Shown here piece after piece: positions 58,876 to 64,000 of a DNA stretch of 64,000 nt. Under the pieces are notes generated by a model that saw nothing but the letters and a program-made list of their open reading frames with translations, did not search any database and had not been told where the DNA came from. Origin of the DNA: Epiperipatus broadwayi (lineage: Eukaryota > Onychophora > Udeonychophora > Euonychophora > Peripatidae); NCBI GenBank assembly GCA_028023455.1, contig JAQFVV010000064.1, positions 3,291,710-3,355,709 on the forward strand. The letters are read 5' to 3'. Both the position numbers and the translations under genes were made by a program. How positions within the stretch are numbered: the stretch's first letter is position 1; each line of letters starts with the position of its first letter.

Positions 58876-60110
58876 TTATTGGCTCTGAGAAATATTCAGA
58901 CAATAAACATTCTAATCCAATAATCGGACATCATTTAATTATCTTCTTGAATAATTCAATATTGCTGCTCTTCCTAATTCTAAATTCAAATCACTGAGTC
59001 AGCCATACCCACTTTTTGTCAAAAAGATAGACCAATAAATAAACAATTTTGAACACCTAAGGAAAATCTGTTTCTATTTGCTAACAAAATAACATTGATT
59101 TCCACTAATGTTATTTCTAAGTTATTAAGGCTGAGATTCAACTAAACCAATCTAAAATCTATACACAGAAACTAAAGATCAATTTTCTCTATACTCTTTT
59201 TTTTTCTAAATTTGTTCTATTCTTGTCTCTCTTACATCATTATTTTATTTTTATCTTCCTCTTTTTCATCTCCACTCTCTTTACAATTCCTCTTTTCAGT
59301 ATCTTACTGTTGCTTATTTTTTTCTATCTTTCTTCTTCTCCTTACTATCTATTTTTCTTTCTAGTCTTCTTTTATTTTTTTCACCTTATTTCTTTTCCTT
59401 CTTCTTTAGTTTCTTTCTAACACTGGATTTTAAGTGAATACACTAAACATTTCTTTTTTTCAATATATATTTTTTTGTGATGCTATTCTTATATTAGTCT
59501 ACATTTACATTAATTAACATCTGTCTATCAGCTGACACAACAAATTATAATTCTAGTAAACAAAAACTGTTCAGTATTCATAAAACCTTTCTTGCTTTAC
59601 GAAGGATATTTTTCGTATCATATTGATATTTATAACTTCATTATGTTTTCAGAATTTCCTAAACAATGATGATAAATCTGAAAAATCACATGACCTTCAT
59701 TAATGAATAGTCACTAAGTTTTTTTTCATAAGCAGTGATATAGTATCTTTATCTAATGCAGATGATACTGAGACATTTATTTGTGTTTATTACAAAATGA
59801 AGCCATAATATTCCTTCTTATATATTTCAATGGTATGTTCTCCTTGTACAAATTTTATTGAAGTTTACATAGCTGTTTTAGTAGATTTTTCAGCATACAT
59901 GTAAATACAGGATTCTTCAAGTTATCTGCAGCACCAATTCTGAATCAATGCAGGTACAACATAGTGAATAAATTAATATTCACCACAAAATTTTAATGCA
60001 CTAGCATATCTGGATCATGAATCATGGCATAAAATGTGTGTTTTATGCCTTAACCCACAATGGAACAATGCATTAATATTAAATTTTGCTTCAAATTGAA
60101 TAAAACTATT
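58876..60110. other. Non-coding DNA with pyrimidine-rich tract
   Basis: A CT/T-rich tract at 59190-59450 opens a hydrophobic Phe/Leu frame that I regard as spurious. No other feature. Confidence 0.5.
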
Positions 60111-60117
60111 TACAAAA

Positions 60118-60345
60118 TTGTATTTATACATTGGACTATTTCCATCATCTAATATAAGTATTGAACGTCTTTACAAAAATTAAACTTTATTTAAATATTC
60201 CAAATACATTCAACTGTTTAGTAATAGCACACAGGTTATAGTTGAATCTATTTGGAATATTTAAATAATATTATTTTTTTCTAAAGACATTCCATACTTA
60301 TATTAGATGATGGAACTACTCCAATATATAAATACAACTAAAATG
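60118..60345. mobile_element. 228-bp hairpin element related to the arms of the 10192 element
   Basis: The outer arms (TTCCATCATCTAATATAAGT and complement) and the inner arms (TTTAAATATTCCAAATACAT, TCAACTGTT, TAGTAATAGCACA and partial complement) make an almost complete palindrome. The inner part equals the ends of the element at 10192-10475, without its tRNA-like core. Confidence 0.8.
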
Positions 60346-61820
60346 CCATCACCACAAATCTTTAAGAAAACAATCCTCACAAAATGTTTGAAATGATTCA
60401 AACTATATTTAACAGTGAAGTTGTGAGTCACAAAAATTGGTTTATGTGGTTTGTAAGATTTCACAATAGCTGGTAGAATATTGAAGATGATCAATAAAGA
60501 TACAAAACACAATCAGATTTTATGTCATACATCCTAATCCAAACATGCTGTCATCTTAAAATTTGTGTGTAAAATAGCTAAACTATCACATTATGTAACA
60601 CATGGTAAACATAAAGGGCAGCTTGGAAAGAGAACCACACATATGTTTTCATTAAGATACACTTATTGTGATTAGAATTCCTTTTGCATATAAATGATTT
60701 ATATTAAATTAATTCAATTATTTAATCAATCAAAATATTGAGTAAAATACACTTAAGATTTTCTGTTATTTACAGAAGCTTTCTATTGAAAAACATTTAG
60801 TAAATTGATTAAATACTAAATTATATATAAGGAGGTTAAAAAATTAAAATAGCCTTACTAAAAAAGAAAGGTTTCTCCAACAAAGGGAATAATAAAGGAA
60901 AAGATTGCTAGTCATTAGTCTTGCTAGTGCCTATTTCCTCTACTTATTTACCAGCCATCTCCTAATAGCTGGATGTCCATTTACTGATCAATAGTAGATA
61001 GGTAAGTTGGCTAACTATAAAAACAAATCTGTCTGAATAAAGCATAAAAAATTTTTAAAGTTTCACCTGGACAGGATTTGAACTCAAGTTATAAGTGCTG
61101 ATCTTTATTAAATATTGTTTTTCAATAACTTATTGAAAGTTAAATTATAAACCTATATTGGGTTAAGAGTATGATCAAATATCACCAACAGTGATCAAAT
61201 GTATTGACTGATCATAATATTCTAGGCTTCAAAGTTGACCATGCTTTGGCATTATCTATATAGAACTCAATTTAGGCAATAAAATTATGCAACAATACAT
61301 GACTAGGGTAAAAACAAAAAAAGAATCACTGAGTCCAGCATATTAATTGACAAACTGATTTTTTTTAACTTTATCAGCTAAAAATCAATTTAAAAACTTC
61401 TAGCTATTAAATCCATTTCTCATATCACTGGGTTAAATTGTTGAAGACTTCTCAGGAATTTTTTTTATTCATTTTATATTTAAAGATACAATTTTTAACA
61501 ATCATTAGGGAATTAGCCCACTACACATACACTGTATAGATTTAAATACTTAATGAATTCTCATCTTTCTAAACATAAGATGTGGTCTTTTGAAATGATA
61601 AGATGAATTAATTACCAAAGCATATATGTATTGGCAAATCTTAATCATTTAGAAATGAGATGTAAAAATCTCAATTACTTTTACTTCCATTCACTATGTC
61701 TTAATAACTGACATTTGTGGAATTTTTATAATTAAATGCATGTCACTGTTAGATGTAATATTAAACATTATATATAGTAATTTGAAAAGTATGCATTGAC
61801 CATCTCATAAATAATCAATT
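60346..61820. other. AT-rich non-coding DNA with weak repeat remnants
   Basis: A B-box-like GAGTTCAAATCCTGTCCAGG (minus, about 61066-61086) resembles TGAGTTTGAATCTGAACCAG at 62623. A diverged piece of the 300-757 foldback lies near 61610-61730. No coding frame. Confidence 0.4.
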
Positions 61821-61890
61821 TTATACAAAGGCAAAACTCTCCATACAGTAGCGCCACTCAATGCAAATCAAAGTGCCTACTCATCCAATA

Positions 61891-61932
61891 TCCTCAGACT
61901 AATTTCTAGCTCATGGATTTTATCAGTGAGGA
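61891..61932 (-). ncRNA. Hammerhead ribozyme motif, family R2, perfect stem I, broken core
   Basis: Minus strand: TCCTCA, CTGATAA (G8 changed to A), stem II AGC-like arms, GAAA (61906 to 61903), stem III ATTAGT, C17 at 61897, then TGAGGA, which pairs perfectly with TCCTCA. This copy identifies the original stem I of the family. Confidence 0.75.
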
Positions 61933-62304
61933 GCTTGGATCTGAGAACCCTGTACCTAGATATTAGTAACTAATGTAACCCTCCAGCAGCCACCATTTAC
62001 CTTAGTCCAAAATGAAAACACAATAATGTGTGATTAGCTTGCATAGTCATATGGATTTGAACTCAGTTCAATACCCATACTTTTTTGTGTCTTTGGTTCT
62101 TTAATAACCACAGATACCATAATCCTATAGGGCGGGATTGGTATTAAACTACTAAACATGATATAATCACCATTCTTTATGCTCACATACACTGTTTACA
62201 CAGAAGCAAAACTCTCCAATACAGTAGTCCACTCAGTACAAACCAGAATAAGCATTCAGGAAGATTTGTGATAAAATGTCTATCTAGTGCTTACTTATCC
62301 AATA

Positions 62305-62350
62305 TCCCTTGACTAGTTTCTAACTTGTTGCTTTCATTAGTGAGGAGTCT
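62305..62350 (-). ncRNA. Hammerhead ribozyme motif, family R2, broken core
   Basis: Minus strand: TCCTCA, CTAATGA (G5 changed to A; 62340 to 62334), stem II AGC-AACAA-GTT, GAAA (62320 to 62317), palindrome ACTAGT, C17 at 62311, then AAGGGA. Confidence 0.7.
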
Positions 62351-62370
62351 TGGATCTGAGAGCAGTGCAC

Positions 62371-64000
62371 CTAGACCCTTTTCCCTTTTTTTCCCCTTTT
62401 CATTTAAAAAATCTATCAATCTCAGTACCATATATAAAATTTTTTTTTTTATATCTTTTTTATATTTTTAAAAAACCATATTTTTTTTGACCTTGGAAAG
62501 CGTTTTTTAAGTTGCTTTTGTTTTTCATATATATATATATTAAGGTGTTTAAAGATCCATAACTTTTAATGAGATTTATTAACTATGTTAAGAGGGTTTT
62601 TTTTTTTACATATCTATGATCTGAGTTTGAATCTGAACCAGGTAAAGTTTAAAAAAATTCAAGTTACAATCATGCTTAAGATTTTTCTTTCAGGTAGAAG
62701 ATCTATAATCCATGCAGTATTTATCAGTAATTAAAGAGGTTTTTAACTATTATTAAAGGATAAAATAAGAATCGAATACATTGCTCATAGCATCATCACT
62801 AAACAATTGTAAAGTCAGGTAAGTAATTAATTCTCATTTATTGTTTCTCTCTTAAGACTATACTGAAAAGACCTTTGCTTGGCTGATCTCTCTCTATATA
62901 TACACACACATTTGATGCAACCCTACACATGTTATACGTGTGCAGCCTTACATAACAAAACTGTCAATTACATATATTTATAATTTAATATACAATAGTT
63001 TATTCTTATCAATAAAATAGCATTTAAGCTTATTAAATTTTTATTTATATGGGGTTTTTTTTAATTCATAATATAAACAGAGCAGAAAATTGTCATTGAA
63101 AGGTTTATTGAAATAAGAGATCATCATTACTGTTATAGTTAACTTCATTTTATTCGTGGTGATAAAACAATTTATAATGCCACCACGATTAATTTTTTAA
63201 ATAGTTTATTATATTTAATCTATTAAGATTTTTTTTTTTGTTATTGTTGTTTAGTAAATAAAAGAAAAGACGTGGAAATAAAACATTTTCGAATATAAAC
63301 AGAACCACAAACATTATTAAGATTTGCACTAAAAGTGAAAAAAAAATGATGATTTCATTTATGCTTTATTATTAATTCAATTCATGAGTAATAAACATCC
63401 TCTTCTGCTAGCAAAAAGCAAAGGCATTCCGGCTCGTAATCCAATATTTTCAGTACTACACTAAAATGACAGACATATTTTTGTTTCATTATTTTACAGT
63501 TTTCAATCAAACAGTATTTTTCACTGATAGTTTTGGTTTTGCCACTTATCATGGCTACATATTAAGCTTTCTACGTTTGATCTACTAATCTTGGCTCTAA
63601 GATCTGTCCTATTTAGAATCTATTATTAGATACCAATAAGTAAAATATTAACTCACTAAATTCGTCTCAGTCACCAAAACTAAACTTCACATTGATACAG
63701 AAAAGTAAAGTAAAAGCTCTCATGTTTATCTATAACAATTTTCAATATAAATCAATATTTCTTTTCGTAGATTAATCATAAAAATTTTCTGAAAAAAGCA
63801 CAGCCTTAAGAATAATCACAAATTAAAGTTATATTTTGCAAGTATACTAATATAAAATTAACAATATGCAAATTTTTTTTTAATGTTGGAATCAAAGTTG
63901 TATCTTTTTTTATTTCTATTTTCTTTTTTTTTTCATTATTTCTCTTTTTTTGTTCTTCTCTTTCTCTCTCTTTATCTCTCTATATACATATATGTACACA
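62371..64000. other. AT-rich non-coding DNA
   Basis: T runs, an (AT)n tract near 62530 and a CT-rich tract at the end. Weak tRNA-box-like sequences near 62623 (plus) and 63425-63470 (minus) are not strong enough to call. Confidence 0.45.

Larger units (their letters stand above)
61825..62370 (-). mobile_element. Tandem dimer of ribozyme family R2
   Basis: On the minus strand a unit without its head (62370 to about 62135) is followed by a unit from its head (about 62110) to TCTCCATACAG-complement at 61825. The predicted cleavage sites (62311 and 61897) are 414 nt apart, close to the 408 and 428 of the unrelated R3 array. There is no ORF. Order of blocks as in 58435-58875. Confidence 0.82.

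Noticed and set aside
59223-59420. Hydrophobic 65-codon frame that could be a membrane peptide
   Set aside because: Comes from a CT/T-rich tract; biased composition explains the hydrophobicity.
61060-62650. Pair of B-box-like sequences (61066-61086 minus, 62623-62642 plus) as a SINE family
   Set aside because: Only about 25 bp are similar and no A box or defined ends could be found; mentioned only as a remnant.

Overview
This looks like nuclear DNA from an animal with a very AT-rich, repeat-dense genome, most likely an invertebrate. The sequence does not settle the phylum. The evidence is intergenic or intronic texture with almost no long open frames, several clades of decayed non-LTR retrotransposons (LINEs), tRNA-derived SINEs flanked by target-site duplications, inverted-repeat DNA elements, long AAT and AT microsatellites, and one probable host exon with a clean splice acceptor. 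Nothing resembles bacterial operons, CRISPR arrays or rRNA.

Layout. 1-5.6 kb: AT-rich DNA with a 458-bp foldback and a 170-bp hairpin element. 5.6-10.9 kb: a broken gag-like frame, then an old RTE-type LINE copy interrupted by a foldback, a tandem ribozyme array and a tRNA-like retroposed element. 11-24 kb: isolated ribozyme copies, two tRNA-derived SINEs, two more RTE copies (minus 14-15.3 kb, plus 17.9-21.6 kb) and an inverted repeat cluster at 22.3-23.1 kb. 25-27 kb: a probable terminal exon, an orphan ORF and a jockey-like LINE remnant. 27.7-33.9 kb: a minus-strand LINE (LINE2) split by the best-preserved RTE copy in the window. 34 kb: a 310-bp AAT array. 36-41 kb: a jockey-like LINE (LINE3) split by a 95-bp short element and by a 2.1-kb element with inverted ends. 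41-54 kb: LINE fragments, a 1.1-kb element with 8-bp target duplications and tandem repeats, and a 965-bp element for which an empty-site paralogue exists. 55-64 kb: a second ribozyme-bearing family, a cluster of tRNA-like SINEs and further foldbacks.

The main discovery is a set of short repeats carrying hammerhead self-cleaving ribozyme motifs. I read nine copies of one motif (two subfamilies), four copies of an unrelated one, and one possible type III motif inside a tRNA-like SINE. Two families occur as head-to-tail tandem units with predicted cleavage sites 408, 414 and 428 nt apart. In the intact or near-intact copies stem III is a short near-loopless palindrome. This matches what is known of animal retrozymes: non-autonomous elements that could be processed to unit-length, possibly circular, RNAs and mobilised by LINE or Penelope-type reverse transcriptases. 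The autonomous elements seen here (RTE, jockey-like, I/R1-like) are candidate helpers; no Penelope reverse transcriptase is visible. Most ribozyme copies have one or two core substitutions, so they are probably fossils of an active family elsewhere in this genome.
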